Source of the DNA: Jeotgalicoccus aerolatus
GTDB taxonomy: Bacteria > Bacillota > Bacilli > Staphylococcales > Salinicoccaceae
Assembly (NCBI RefSeq): GCF_014635205.1
Contig: NZ_BMCN01000001.1
Location: forward strand, 744,001 to 808,000
Length of the DNA stretch: 64,000 nucleotides
Reading direction: 5' to 3'
Shown: positions 7,814 through 16,516 of the stretch, piece by piece
Layout of the letters: every line of letters starts with the position of its first letter
Position numbering within the stretch: the stretch's first letter is position 1
Translations under genes and position numbers: made by a program
Notes under the pieces: generated by a model
What the model was told of the DNA's origin: nothing
Database searches by the model: none
The model's input: the letters and a program-made list of their open reading frames with translations, nothing else

Positions 7814-9082
7814 TTATCTTCTGTCGACAACTTCTTGAACATTTTTAATTACAAAGCCGCTCTTAACGTAGCCTGGAATACTGTTAAGATCTACTGTTAA
7901 GTCCTGTTCAGGCACATCGTAAGTCACTTTTTCTGCAAAGTATTTCATTGTTTCTTCCATAATAATTACTGTAATCCACTCACCGGCACAACGGTGGTTA
8001 GTCCAGTAATCGCCGCCGCCTTGGGGAATAAGGTCAAACGGTGAACCGTCCCATCCTTCAAATCTTTCCGGACGGAATTCATTTGGATCTTCCCAAAGTG
8101 ATTCATCATGCAGAGTTCCGTATACATCGATCGCAAGTCCGTGACCGGCAGGAATCGTAACACCCTGGAAATCGATGTCTGTCTTCGCTTTACCTGGCAG
8201 GAATGGAACGAATGGGTAGTAACGGCGAACTTCCTGTGCAAATTTATATGCATAATCAGGTTCGCTCTTAATTTTTTCGCGTGATACAGGATTGTCATGC
8301 ATTGCTAAGAGTCCGAATGAAACGAATCTGTTAATCGCAATTAATGGACGGAAAGTGTTCATTAAGTCGATTGCGCAATTTCTTGAATCCATCGGGTTGC
8401 CTAAATAGTCTTCCCAATGTGCAAATTCGTAAAGGGCCGTTCCTTCAGGCGGGTGAATATTGCCTTTACGCGTTTCAAGAATTTGATCTTCAAGCCAGTC
8501 TTCCACACGGCGGCGGGCAGCTTTGGATTCTTTATATCCTTTGAACACGCCTCCGAGCCCTTTGAATGAATCGATCATAATATCCATATCTGTTGCAATT
8601 CTTTCGATTTGTTCCGGCGGCGCCTGTACACCTGCCCAGCGTGTACCGACTTTAGTCAGAAGCACGATAGATTCACGGTAAATATTTACCTCATCCATGC
8701 TTTCCATACGCTGAGTATTCGCCTGCCATAAAGTACGTGTCAGTTCACGCACATAGTTCAAGTTGCCTTCAGTCATCAGGCTCATGAATAGTGCTTTTCT
8801 GTCGACGTGCTTCTTGCCGTCGATAGTATGGATTGCCCCTTTACCGAAAAGCGTGTTAACGATGCGTTTTGGCAGCATGCCCTCACGCTGAACGATATCG
8901 TTATTGTAGAACATTTCTGCCCCTTCTTTACCTGTCACTACAGCGAAAGGCTTACCGCCAAGTGCTTTCGTTTCAAATACTGTAGTATTTAAGCGATTTC
9001 GCTGATTTGTTGTGTAAAGATATCCCTGTTTCATTACTTTCAAAGTATTATCCAGGCCTTTATCCCTCTTAAGTGATGCCAT
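7814..9082 (-). CDS. oleT: CYP152-family P450 fatty acid decarboxylase/peroxygenase (OleT type)
   Basis: Cytochrome P450 of the CYP152 peroxygenase family, 422 aa. It is very close, as I recall that sequence, to OleT (CYP152L1) of Jeotgalicoccus sp. ATCC 8456, which converts long-chain fatty acids to terminal alkenes and CO2 using H2O2. The functional residues fall at the same numbers: Phe79 and His85 (LFGKGAIHT; His85 is associated with decarboxylation, Gln in the B. subtilis hydroxylase), Arg245 (NTFRPLIA) that holds the carboxylate, and the heme ligand Cys365 (TNHRCAGEW). There is no signal peptide or membrane anchor, so it is cytosolic. The ATG follows TTGGAGGAATG. It lies 66 bp after stk1, has a candidate promoter in that gap, and interrupts the normally adjacent stk1-rsgA pair. 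Scattered differences from the ATCC 8456 protein suggest a different species. Confidence 0.95.
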   Translation of the reverse strand: MASLKRDKGLDNTLKVMKQGYLYTTNQRNRLNTTVFETKALGGKPFAVVTGKEGAEMFYNNDIVQREGMLPKRIVNTLFGKGAIHTIDGKKHVDRKALFMSLMTEGNLNYVRELTRTLWQANTQRMESMDEVNIYRESIVLLTKVGTRWAGVQAPPEQIERIATDMDIMIDSFKGLGGVFKGYKESKAARRRVEDWLEDQILETRKGNIHPPEGTALYEFAHWEDYLGNPMDSRNCAIDLMNTFRPLIAINRFVSFGLLAMHDNPVSREKIKSEPDYAYKFAQEVRRYYPFVPFLPGKAKTDIDFQGVTIPAGHGLAIDVYGTLHDESLWEDPNEFRPERFEGWDGSPFDLIPQGGGDYWTNHRCAGEWITVIIMEETMKYFAEKVTYDVPEQDLTVDLNSIPGYVKSGFVIKNVQEVVDRR

Positions 9083-9115
9083 AATTTCATTCCTCCAATT
9101 CGAATGTACCTCACC

Positions 9116-9145
9116 ATTATATATAAACAGTCAGGCCAATGCCAA
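9116..9145 (-). promoter_or_regulatory. Candidate promoter of oleT
   Basis: Minus strand: TTGGCA (9140-9145), 18-nt spacer, TATAAT (9116-9121), about 34 bp before the oleT ATG. No terminator is seen after stk1, so oleT may also receive kinase-operon transcripts. Confidence 0.55.
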
Positions 9146-9148
9146 TAT

Positions 9149-11122
9149 TTACTTGTTATCTACAGTTTCCTTTATAACTTCTTTCCCGTCAACTTCTACG
9201 CGATATTGACCGGACGTTCCCTCTTGTAAAATGAGTGAAATTGTGTGATTAGTATCTTCAGTAATTTCAATCGTTTCTGAAACTTCTTCTATATCATTGT
9301 CTTTATCCTCGATATAAATTTCTGCTTCAAGCGGCTCAGCTTCGGCATCAGACTCAGAGTCACTGTCCTCTTCACTGCTGTCTGAACTATTGCCGCTTTC
9401 TTCACTTTCAGGATAAGGAATATTTAAGGAGATTTGATACGTCGTTTCCTCCGGCGGTTCTTCACCGAGAGAGACAATGACGTTAATTTGTGATCCCGGC
9501 AGGAAATCTCCGTAACTTGGATCTTGAGACACAATCGCGCCTTCCGGTACTTCATCGCTGTAAACTTCAGTCGTTACATTAACGATAAAGCCCTGACTTT
9601 CAAGTTCTGCTCTGGCAGCTTCCAGCGATGTGCCTGCATAATTTGTAATAGGAATCGGCGCTACACCGTCAGACACTGTAAATGTAATCGGGCTGCTGTC
9701 AGGTGTCAGTTCTTCCCCTTCAGCAATCGACTGTTCGAGTATTGTCCCGGGTGCCTCATCACTGTATTCAGTTTCAGATTGTATGTTAGTAAAACCGGCC
9801 GCTTCAAGATCAGTCTTAACGTCTTCGAACATATCACCGACATGATCATTCATAGTATACGGTTCTTCACCGAGACTGACCAGCATATCCACACTGCTGC
9901 CGCGTTCGACATCAGTGCCGGATACCGGTTCTGTTTCTATTATCATACCCTCTTCAAAATTCTCATCGTAGGTTTCAGACACTTCTCCTGCAACAAGATC
10001 TTCAGACAGCAAGTACTCTTCTGCTTCTTCAACGGTTGCATTTTGCAGATTTTCTAAACTCACTGTCGGCGACTGGCGCGGCCATAATAAGTAAACTATG
10101 ACGGCAGCGGCTGCCAAAAGAAATAATAGAATAAATAAAATCCACGGCCACTTGCGCCGCTTCTTCTTCGGTTCTGTTTCTGCTTCATTATTTTCCTTTG
10201 ACACAGGTTCTTCTTCAGCAGCTTTAACTGGTTCTGATGGTTTTGCTGCCGGTATGGGAGTCACCATAGTTTTTTCCTGTTCTTCTTTCTTAACCGGCTC
10301 ATAAGGTTCTGAAATATCTTTATAATAAACAAGTGCGGATAAAACATCATCTGCATGCCTGTATCTGTTAACCGGTTCTTTTTCTGTACATTTCATTATT
10401 ATATTTTTCAGGCCGACCGGAATATCTCTGTATTCAGAAATATTCGGGAAAGGTTCCGATATATGCTTCAGCGCAACTGATACGGCGGTCTCCGCTTCGT
10501 ATGGCAGACGCCCCGTTAAAAGTTCAAACAGCATGACGCCAAAAGAATAAATATCAGTACGTTCATCCGTATTTTGACCCTTAGCCTGTTCAGGCGAGAT
10601 GTACTGTACAGAACCAATCACTTGATTGGTCTCAGTCATACGCGTTTCACTCAGTGCTTTCGCAATTCCGAAATCTGTGATTTTTACTCTGCCGTTTGTA
10701 TCCAGCAAAATATTCTGAGGTTTAATATCACGGTGAATGATGCCCCGGTCATGGGCATGTTCTATGCCGCGAAGCGTCATCATAGCTATTCTGATGACTT
10801 CATCGATATCCAGCGGACTGTTTTTTAAAATATGTTCTTTTAAATTCACACCGTGAACGACTTCAGTGACCAGTATGTGATATTCATCCGTTTCGTCAAC
10901 ATCAAGGACGCTGACTATATTCGGATGTGACAGCTGAATCGTACTTTCCACTTCCCGCTGAAAACGGCGGACTGATTTTTCCTTATCTAATGGATCCGCT
11001 TTGATCATTTTGACGACCACTTCACGATTTAAGATAATATCTGTCGCCAGATAAACGGAACTCATCCCGCCGCCTAAGTATTTAACGATTTTATAACGTT
11101 CAGAAATAACTTCGCCGATCAC
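9149..11122 (-). CDS. stk1: PASTA-domain Ser/Thr protein kinase (Stk1/PrkC/PknB)
   Basis: Membrane Ser/Thr kinase that senses cell-wall muropeptides or lipid II and controls wall metabolism, division and virulence genes in relatives. Kinase domain 1-265: glycine loop LGGGMSSVYLA, Lys38, HRD at 130-132, DFG at 150-152, GSVQYISPEQA. Basic linker, then one membrane helix (about 327-347), then three PASTA domains (about 352-418, 422-486, 489-554) outside. After these comes a Ser/Asp/Glu-rich stretch (571-600) and a C-terminal beta domain. 657 aa, close to S. aureus Stk1. The start overlaps the phosphatase stop by 4 bp, the usual kinase-phosphatase coupling. Confidence 0.96.
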   Translation of the reverse strand: MIGEVISERYKIVKYLGGGMSSVYLATDIILNREVVVKMIKADPLDKEKSVRRFQREVESTIQLSHPNIVSVLDVDETDEYHILVTEVVHGVNLKEHILKNSPLDIDEVIRIAMMTLRGIEHAHDRGIIHRDIKPQNILLDTNGRVKITDFGIAKALSETRMTETNQVIGSVQYISPEQAKGQNTDERTDIYSFGVMLFELLTGRLPYEAETAVSVALKHISEPFPNISEYRDIPVGLKNIIMKCTEKEPVNRYRHADDVLSALVYYKDISEPYEPVKKEEQEKTMVTPIPAAKPSEPVKAAEEEPVSKENNEAETEPKKKRRKWPWILFILLFLLAAAAVIVYLLWPRQSPTVSLENLQNATVEEAEEYLLSEDLVAGEVSETYDENFEEGMIIETEPVSGTDVERGSSVDMLVSLGEEPYTMNDHVGDMFEDVKTDLEAAGFTNIQSETEYSDEAPGTILEQSIAEGEELTPDSSPITFTVSDGVAPIPITNYAGTSLEAARAELESQGFIVNVTTEVYSDEVPEGAIVSQDPSYGDFLPGSQINVIVSLGEEPPEETTYQISLNIPYPESEESGNSSDSSEEDSDSESDAEAEPLEAEIYIEDKDNDIEEVSETIEITEDTNHTISLILQEGTSGQYRVEVDGKEVIKETVDNK

Positions 11123-11865
11123 TGGCTGTCACCTGCTTTCAGGTCAGCAAGTAAAACGCTGATATTATCGCGTGAATCTTTATTTTGTGCTGACAGTGTT
11201 AAACCGCCTGCTTTTTCCGATAAACTCAGTTTAGTACTGTACATCATGTGATGAATTTCATCAGCTCTGACTTTATCTGTCAGACCATCTGTTGCCAGCA
11301 CTATATAATCGTACTGACGGCCGCGAAGACGGAACACATCAGCCTGGATCATTTTTTCAGTTCCCATAGCTTTTGTAATTAAGTTACGGCGCGGATGTGA
11401 CAGTGCTTCTTCTTCTGTTATTTCACCGCTCGAAACGAGAACATTAACAAAAGTATGATCTTCAGTGACCTGTTCAATTTTACGGTTATTCATAACATAA
11501 GCCCTGGAGTCCCCGACATTTAAAACCAGGATCGATGATTCGATTACTGCAACAAGCACTAATGTAGTTCCCATTCCGCTGTACTCAGGATTTTCATCCT
11601 GATAGTCGTAGAGCGCTCGGTTTGTTTTCGTCACCAGCTCGCGTAAAAAATGCTCTGCTTCATCAATATTAAACAGGTTGTGACTTTGCCAGGCATCTTT
11701 GATCTGATCGTATACGAAACGGCTCGCCACTTCGCCGTATTGATGTCCGCCCATACCGTCTGCGATTAAAAGCAGCGGCTGGCCGGTGCGGTTATAAAAA
11801 TGGCCTGTTAAATCTTCGTTAGTCTCTCTGAAATTTCCGCAAATACTTTTCTCTATAATTTTCAC
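11119..11865 (-). CDS. stp1: PP2C-family protein phosphatase Stp1/PrpC
   Basis: Metal-dependent Ser/Thr phosphatase that reverses Stk1 phosphorylation. All PP2C motifs are present in 248 aa: DGMGGHQYGEVAS, GMGTTLVLV, NVGDSRAYV, VLATDGLTDKV and SRDNISVLL, including the metal-binding aspartates. It starts at GTG behind GGAGGGGTAAAC. It overlaps stk1 by 4 bp downstream. Upstream is rsmB with a 22-bp gap; in S. aureus and Bacillus rlmN normally occupies this place, and it is missing here. Confidence 0.96.
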   Translation of the reverse strand: MKIIEKSICGNFRETNEDLTGHFYNRTGQPLLLIADGMGGHQYGEVASRFVYDQIKDAWQSHNLFNIDEAEHFLRELVTKTNRALYDYQDENPEYSGMGTTLVLVAVIESSILVLNVGDSRAYVMNNRKIEQVTEDHTFVNVLVSSGEITEEEALSHPRRNLITKAMGTEKMIQADVFRLRGRQYDYIVLATDGLTDKVRADEIHHMMYSTKLSLSEKAGGLTLSAQNKDSRDNISVLLADLKAGDSQ

Positions 11866-11887
11866 GTTTACCCCTCCTGCAAAAACG

Positions 11888-13189
11888 TTAGCTGTCAGAC
11901 TTTTTAAATCTCGCTATGAAGAAACCGTCGGTTTGATGCTCATACGGAAGGATTTGTCTGTATGGTCCCGTAAAGTTGAACGCCGGAATGCTGAAATTAT
12001 CAAACTCAATGTCACTGTGCTTTTTCTTAAATGTATAAGCAACATTTTCATTTTCCAGCTGATGAATGGTACAAGTTGAGTAAATCAATACACCGTTTGG
12101 TTTTAAGTAGTTTTTTACATTATCTAAAATTTCCAGCTGTAATTCAACTAAGTCGCCGATACTCTCTTCATTACGCTCGTATTTAATTTCAGGCTTCCGT
12201 TTCACTACACCGAGACCGGAGCACGGGGCATCGACGATAATACGATCGTATAATCCTTCGTAGGAACCAGTTGCAGCATTTTTAATAAAGGCGTCGTAGT
12301 TGTCGTGCTTCAGCCGCTGTCCTTCATTATCGATCAGCGTAATTTTATGTTCGTGCACATCCCCTAAAGAAACATGTCCGCCGTCCATGGACTCAAGTGC
12401 ATGAAAACCTTTACCGCCCGGTGCACTGCAGGCATCTAAAATCTGCTCGCCGTCTGCAGCTTCAAGTGCCATGTTCACAAACATTGATGACACATCCTGT
12501 ATAGCGAAAAAGCCGTCTTTGTATGATCTGCTCTGCGTAATATTCTGACCGTTAAATTCGACAGCATCCGGATGCAAGTCTGATGCTCTGACATCATAGC
12601 CTTCGTCTAAAAGCATTTCAATCAGATTATCCCGGTCTACCCGCTTTTTATTGACGCGTAAATACATTTGAGGTTTTTCGTTCAGAGATTTTAAAATATT
12701 TTCTGTTTCTTCCAGGCTGTAATGCTTAAACCAGTGTTTGACTAACCATTTCGGCATACTGTATTTAAGCGATAAACGCGATGCATCATTTTTAATATCA
12801 TCAATCAGTGGCCGTTCCCCTCTTAAATAAGCACGGAGAATACCGTTAATCTGTTTTCCTGCCTGCAGGCCGCCGCGCTCTTTAGCAATTTCAACTGCCT
12901 CGTTGATTACAGCAAAATCCGGCACGCGGTCTAGATATTCAAGCTGATATACAGAAATCAGCAGCAGGTAGCGCTGCCAGCGTCGTAATTTTGTTTTGAT
13001 GAAAGGTCTCACGTAATATTCAAGTGTCAGCTTATGCTGCAGCGTACCGTATAATATTTCAGTCAACAGTCCTCTGTCTTGTGCATTTAACTCTTCAAAT
13101 CTTAAAGCCTCATTTAACACGATGTTGCTGTATGCTTTATCATCGATAACTTCTTCATATAATTCTAGTGCCAGTGATCTGACTGTCAT
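11888..13189 (-). CDS. rsmB: 16S rRNA (cytosine-967-C5)-methyltransferase
   Basis: Methylates C967 of 16S rRNA. The N-terminal NusB-like RNA-binding domain (about 1-140) is followed by a linker and an AdoMet-dependent methyltransferase domain (about 235-433). Motifs: LDACSAPGGKGFHA for AdoMet binding, VDAPCSGLGVVKRKPEI with one catalytic Cys, and YSTCTIHQLEN with the second. 433 aa, normal. It overlaps fmt by 4 bp (ATGA), as in related genomes. Confidence 0.95.
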   Translation of the reverse strand: MTVRSLALELYEEVIDDKAYSNIVLNEALRFEELNAQDRGLLTEILYGTLQHKLTLEYYVRPFIKTKLRRWQRYLLLISVYQLEYLDRVPDFAVINEAVEIAKERGGLQAGKQINGILRAYLRGERPLIDDIKNDASRLSLKYSMPKWLVKHWFKHYSLEETENILKSLNEKPQMYLRVNKKRVDRDNLIEMLLDEGYDVRASDLHPDAVEFNGQNITQSRSYKDGFFAIQDVSSMFVNMALEAADGEQILDACSAPGGKGFHALESMDGGHVSLGDVHEHKITLIDNEGQRLKHDNYDAFIKNAATGSYEGLYDRIIVDAPCSGLGVVKRKPEIKYERNEESIGDLVELQLEILDNVKNYLKPNGVLIYSTCTIHQLENENVAYTFKKKHSDIEFDNFSIPAFNFTGPYRQILPYEHQTDGFFIARFKKSDS

Positions 13190-14124
13190 TCGCTCTCACC
13201 CAGTTTTCTGCCGATTAAAGCACTATTATTATTAATAAAATCAAGCGCATTATTTTTCTTCTTGCCTGCGAGCTGAACTTCTGTAATATTCACCAGCTTA
13301 TCTTTTGCAGCAACGAAAAAACCGTTGTCGCTCTGACCTGTAATCGTACCCGGCGCGGCGTCTGTATTTATCTCTGTCAGCTCAGCACTATAGATTTTCA
13401 AGCGCTTGCCGTCGAGGATTGTGTGCCCGACCGGCCAAGGTGCCAGTCCTCTAATATGATTAAAAACGTCTTTTGCCCCTTTGTTAAAAGTAATAACTTC
13501 ATCGCTTTTTGATATGTTCGGGCTGAAAGTTGCTTCCTTATCATTTTGCGGTGTCCGCGGGTTTTTACCAGTGAGTACGTCAGGCAGAGTTTCCATTAAT
13601 AATGACGCACCGACCCGGCTTAATTTATCGAAAAGACTGCCGGTATTATCACTGTCGGTTATGTTGATACTTTCTGATGAAATAATATCGCCAGCATCAA
13701 GCTTTTTAGCCATATACATAATCGTTACACCCGTTTTACTGTCACCGTTTATTACCGCACGGTGAATCGGTGCGCCGCCTCTATGTTTAGGCAGCAGTGA
13801 AGCATGAACATTTAAAGCACCATTAACTGGTATATTTAAAATACTCTCCGGCAGCAGCTGGCCAAAAGCCGCTGTAACAATCAAGTCCGGATTAATATCT
13901 GACACTCTTTCCAGCGCTTCTTCCGACGTCATTGTTTCAGGCTGGTAAAGTTCAATACCGAGTAGTTTTGCTGCAGCAGCTACAGGCGGGTCCGTCATTA
14001 CTTTTTTGCGTCCGACAGGACGGGCGGGCTGGGAAATAACCAAATCAACGCCGTAAACTTTATGCAATTCTTTTAATATCGGCACAGAAAAATCCGGCGT
14101 ACCCATAAAGATAATTTTAGTCAT
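13186..14124 (-). CDS. fmt: Methionyl-tRNA formyltransferase
   Basis: Formylates the initiator Met-tRNA with 10-formyl-tetrahydrofolate. The N-terminal formyltransferase domain carries IIFMGTPDFSVP at the start and the signature NVHASLLPKHRGGAPI near residue 108, containing the catalytic Asn-His pair. The C-terminal OB-fold tRNA-binding domain follows (about 205-312). 312 aa. It starts ten bases after priA ends. The peptide deformylase gene that often lies between priA and fmt is not present. Confidence 0.96.
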   Translation of the reverse strand: MTKIIFMGTPDFSVPILKELHKVYGVDLVISQPARPVGRKKVMTDPPVAAAAKLLGIELYQPETMTSEEALERVSDINPDLIVTAAFGQLLPESILNIPVNGALNVHASLLPKHRGGAPIHRAVINGDSKTGVTIMYMAKKLDAGDIISSESINITDSDNTGSLFDKLSRVGASLLMETLPDVLTGKNPRTPQNDKEATFSPNISKSDEVITFNKGAKDVFNHIRGLAPWPVGHTILDGKRLKIYSAELTEINTDAAPGTITGQSDNGFFVAAKDKLVNITEVQLAGKKKNNALDFINNNSALIGRKLGESE

Positions 14125-14134
14125 GTTAAAACTC

Positions 14135-16516
14135 CTACATTATATATTGTGGATCGACATCTATTTTTAAAGACAGTCCTGTTTTTTTATAAATTTGAGT
14201 ATATTTTTCATCGAGTGCATTCAGCACATTTTGCAATGCCGGCTCTCTCTTATATTTAAGTAATATTTGAAATCTGTTCTTATTTTTAATCCGTTCAATA
14301 GGACTCGGGGAAGGACCGATAATAATACTGCTGTCACTGACATTATCAACCAGCGTCTTATGAATATCAGTCGTCGCTTCCAGACAGTCTTTAATACGTT
14401 CTGCCGAAACGGTAAACAGGATATGGAAATAATACGGTGAGTAGCGGGCAAACTTCCTAAACTGCATTTCTTTTTCATAAAACTCAGTATAGCTGCCGTC
14501 CGTTGCCAGCGTAATTGCATAATGTTCCGGGTTATAAGTCTGGAAAATAATCTGTCCCGGCAGCTCGTGCCGGCCGGCACGTCCGGCGACTTGAGTCAGC
14601 AGCTGAAAGGTGCGTTCATTTGCCCTGAAGTCAGGCAAGTTCAGCATCGTATCCGCATTTAATACACCGACCAGCGTCACATTAGGATAATCGAGACCTT
14701 TGGCAATCATTTGAGTACCTAACAGAATGGGCGCTTTTTCAGTTTCAAAGCGTGATAACAACTGCTCATGCGCCCCTTTTCTTTTCGTTGTATCGACATC
14801 CATTCTAATAATATCCACATTGAATGTGTCTCTTAAAATTTCTTCTACTTTCTGGGTGCCGGTTCCTCTAAAGGTTACATCAGTCGATCCGCAGTCCGCA
14901 CATTTTTTTGTCACCTGCTCTTCATAACTGCAGTAGTGACACAAAAGACTATTGTTATTTTTATGATAGGTTAATGAAATATCACAATTCGGACAATTCG
15001 GCACATGACCGCAGTTCTGGCAGATTTGAAAGTTGGCAAATCCCCTTCTGTTTAAGAGCAGTACGGTCTGTTCGCCTTTCTTAATACGTTCATGAATGGC
15101 CGTTTCTAACTGTCTCGATAAAATCCCTGAATTGCCATCCTTATGTTCATCGCTCATATCCACAATTTCCGCTTTCGGCATTTCCTGCATTGCCGGCCGA
15201 TGTGTCAGCTCAAAGCGCTTATATACATCTCTGCTGCTTCTGGCATAGGACTCAAGCGATGGAGTTGCCGATCCTAAAACGACTGGACAGCCATGATATT
15301 CCGCCCTTAACTTAGCAGCTTCTGCGGCATGGTACATCGGACGCTCAGACTGTTTGTAAGTCGTTTCATGTTCTTCATCGATAATAATTAGCCCGATATT
15401 TTTAAATGGGGCAAATACAGATGAGCGGGCACCGACTGATACTCTGGCCCGTCCGTTTTGTATTTTAAGCCATTCATCGTACTTTTCACCGTGAGAAAGT
15501 GCCGAGTGCAGTACTGCAACATCGTCGCCGAAACGGGCTTTAAACCGGTTTACCATTTGTGGTGTCAGCGCAATTTCCGGTACGAGCATAATCGCTTCTC
15601 TGCCGTTATCAAGCGCTGTTTGAATCAGCTGCAAATATACCTCAGTTTTACCGCTGCCCGTAATACCGTGAAGTAAAAATGTTTCATTGCTTTTTGCCAA
15701 AAGTGCCTGATTGATGTTGGTATAGGCATCGGCCTGCTCTTCGGTTAATTCTTTTTTATAATCTGCTTCAAATACTCTCGATTCATACGGGTCTCTTTCA
15801 ACAACCATATCAAGTTTTCTGACATAGCCTTTTTTCTCAAGTTCCCTGACGATGGCTTCGGAATATCCTTCACTTTTTAAAGTCTGCAGCAGCATAGGTT
15901 CGCTGCTGTCTTCGATCAGCTGCAGCGCTTCATATTGTTTCGGTGCACGTTCAAGCGGCGCCTTATTTACATAAAGGGACTGCACACCTTTTTGAAGCTT
16001 CTGTCTGGTGTGCTGCTTGATTAATATATCTTCATAAATGTCCCCCGCCTGAATATACGGCATAAGTTCTGCTAAACTTTTAGTCGATAAATTTTTCGTT
16101 TCTATCTCACTGTTTTGTGCATAGCTTTCATATAAAAACTTCGCTTCACTTGATGCATCATCAGCCAGTACCAGCACTTTTTTTGATTTTGTTTTTAAAG
16201 CGACCGGCAATATCGTTTCTATTACTGAAATATACGGTTCTATATAATAATCTGCCAGTTTTTTTGATAAGTGGATAAGTTCGCCGGTTAAGACCGGTTC
16301 AACATCCATTACTTTTACAATTTCTCTGACTTTTGAAGCAGGTACATCACTTGTGTCATGTATTTCCATGACGTAAGCCTGCACGTGTCTCGGCCCAAAA
16401 GGGACGAAGACACGGTGACCGACTTGAATCACACCTGCTAAATGATCAGGAATTTTATAGTCGAACAGGCGGTTAACGTCTTTTGAATTCACTCCGACAA
16501 TCACTGCTGCAAACAT
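14135..16516 (-). CDS. priA: Primosomal protein N' (replication restart helicase PriA)
   Basis: Superfamily 2 helicase that reloads the replisome at stalled forks. Order: N-terminal 3' DNA-binding domain (about 1-110), helicase lobe 1 with Walker A GITGSGKTEVYLQ and the DEEH box (IDEEHETTYKQ), and a zinc-binding insert with cysteine pairs in CQNCGHVPNCPNC, CHYC and CADC. Helicase lobe 2 (GTQMIAKGLDYPN, QVAGRAGRHE) and a C-terminal domain complete it. 793 aa. Its ATG overlaps the coaBC stop by one base (TGATG). Confidence 0.97.
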   Translation of the reverse strand: MFAAVIVGVNSKDVNRLFDYKIPDHLAGVIQVGHRVFVPFGPRHVQAYVMEIHDTSDVPASKVREIVKVMDVEPVLTGELIHLSKKLADYYIEPYISVIETILPVALKTKSKKVLVLADDASSEAKFLYESYAQNSEIETKNLSTKSLAELMPYIQAGDIYEDILIKQHTRQKLQKGVQSLYVNKAPLERAPKQYEALQLIEDSSEPMLLQTLKSEGYSEAIVRELEKKGYVRKLDMVVERDPYESRVFEADYKKELTEEQADAYTNINQALLAKSNETFLLHGITGSGKTEVYLQLIQTALDNGREAIMLVPEIALTPQMVNRFKARFGDDVAVLHSALSHGEKYDEWLKIQNGRARVSVGARSSVFAPFKNIGLIIIDEEHETTYKQSERPMYHAAEAAKLRAEYHGCPVVLGSATPSLESYARSSRDVYKRFELTHRPAMQEMPKAEIVDMSDEHKDGNSGILSRQLETAIHERIKKGEQTVLLLNRRGFANFQICQNCGHVPNCPNCDISLTYHKNNNSLLCHYCSYEEQVTKKCADCGSTDVTFRGTGTQKVEEILRDTFNVDIIRMDVDTTKRKGAHEQLLSRFETEKAPILLGTQMIAKGLDYPNVTLVGVLNADTMLNLPDFRANERTFQLLTQVAGRAGRHELPGQIIFQTYNPEHYAITLATDGSYTEFYEKEMQFRKFARYSPYYFHILFTVSAERIKDCLEATTDIHKTLVDNVSDSSIIIGPSPSPIERIKNKNRFQILLKYKREPALQNVLNALDEKYTQIYKKTGLSLKIDVDPQYIM

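Noticed and set aside
9524-10057. 177-codon plus-strand frame opposite stk1
   Set aside because: Cys/Arg/Phe-rich shadow of the acidic PASTA coding region; no ribosome site or homology recognised.
14221-14580. 119-codon frame inside priA on the same strand
   Set aside because: Out-of-frame shadow of the conserved C-terminal part of PriA.
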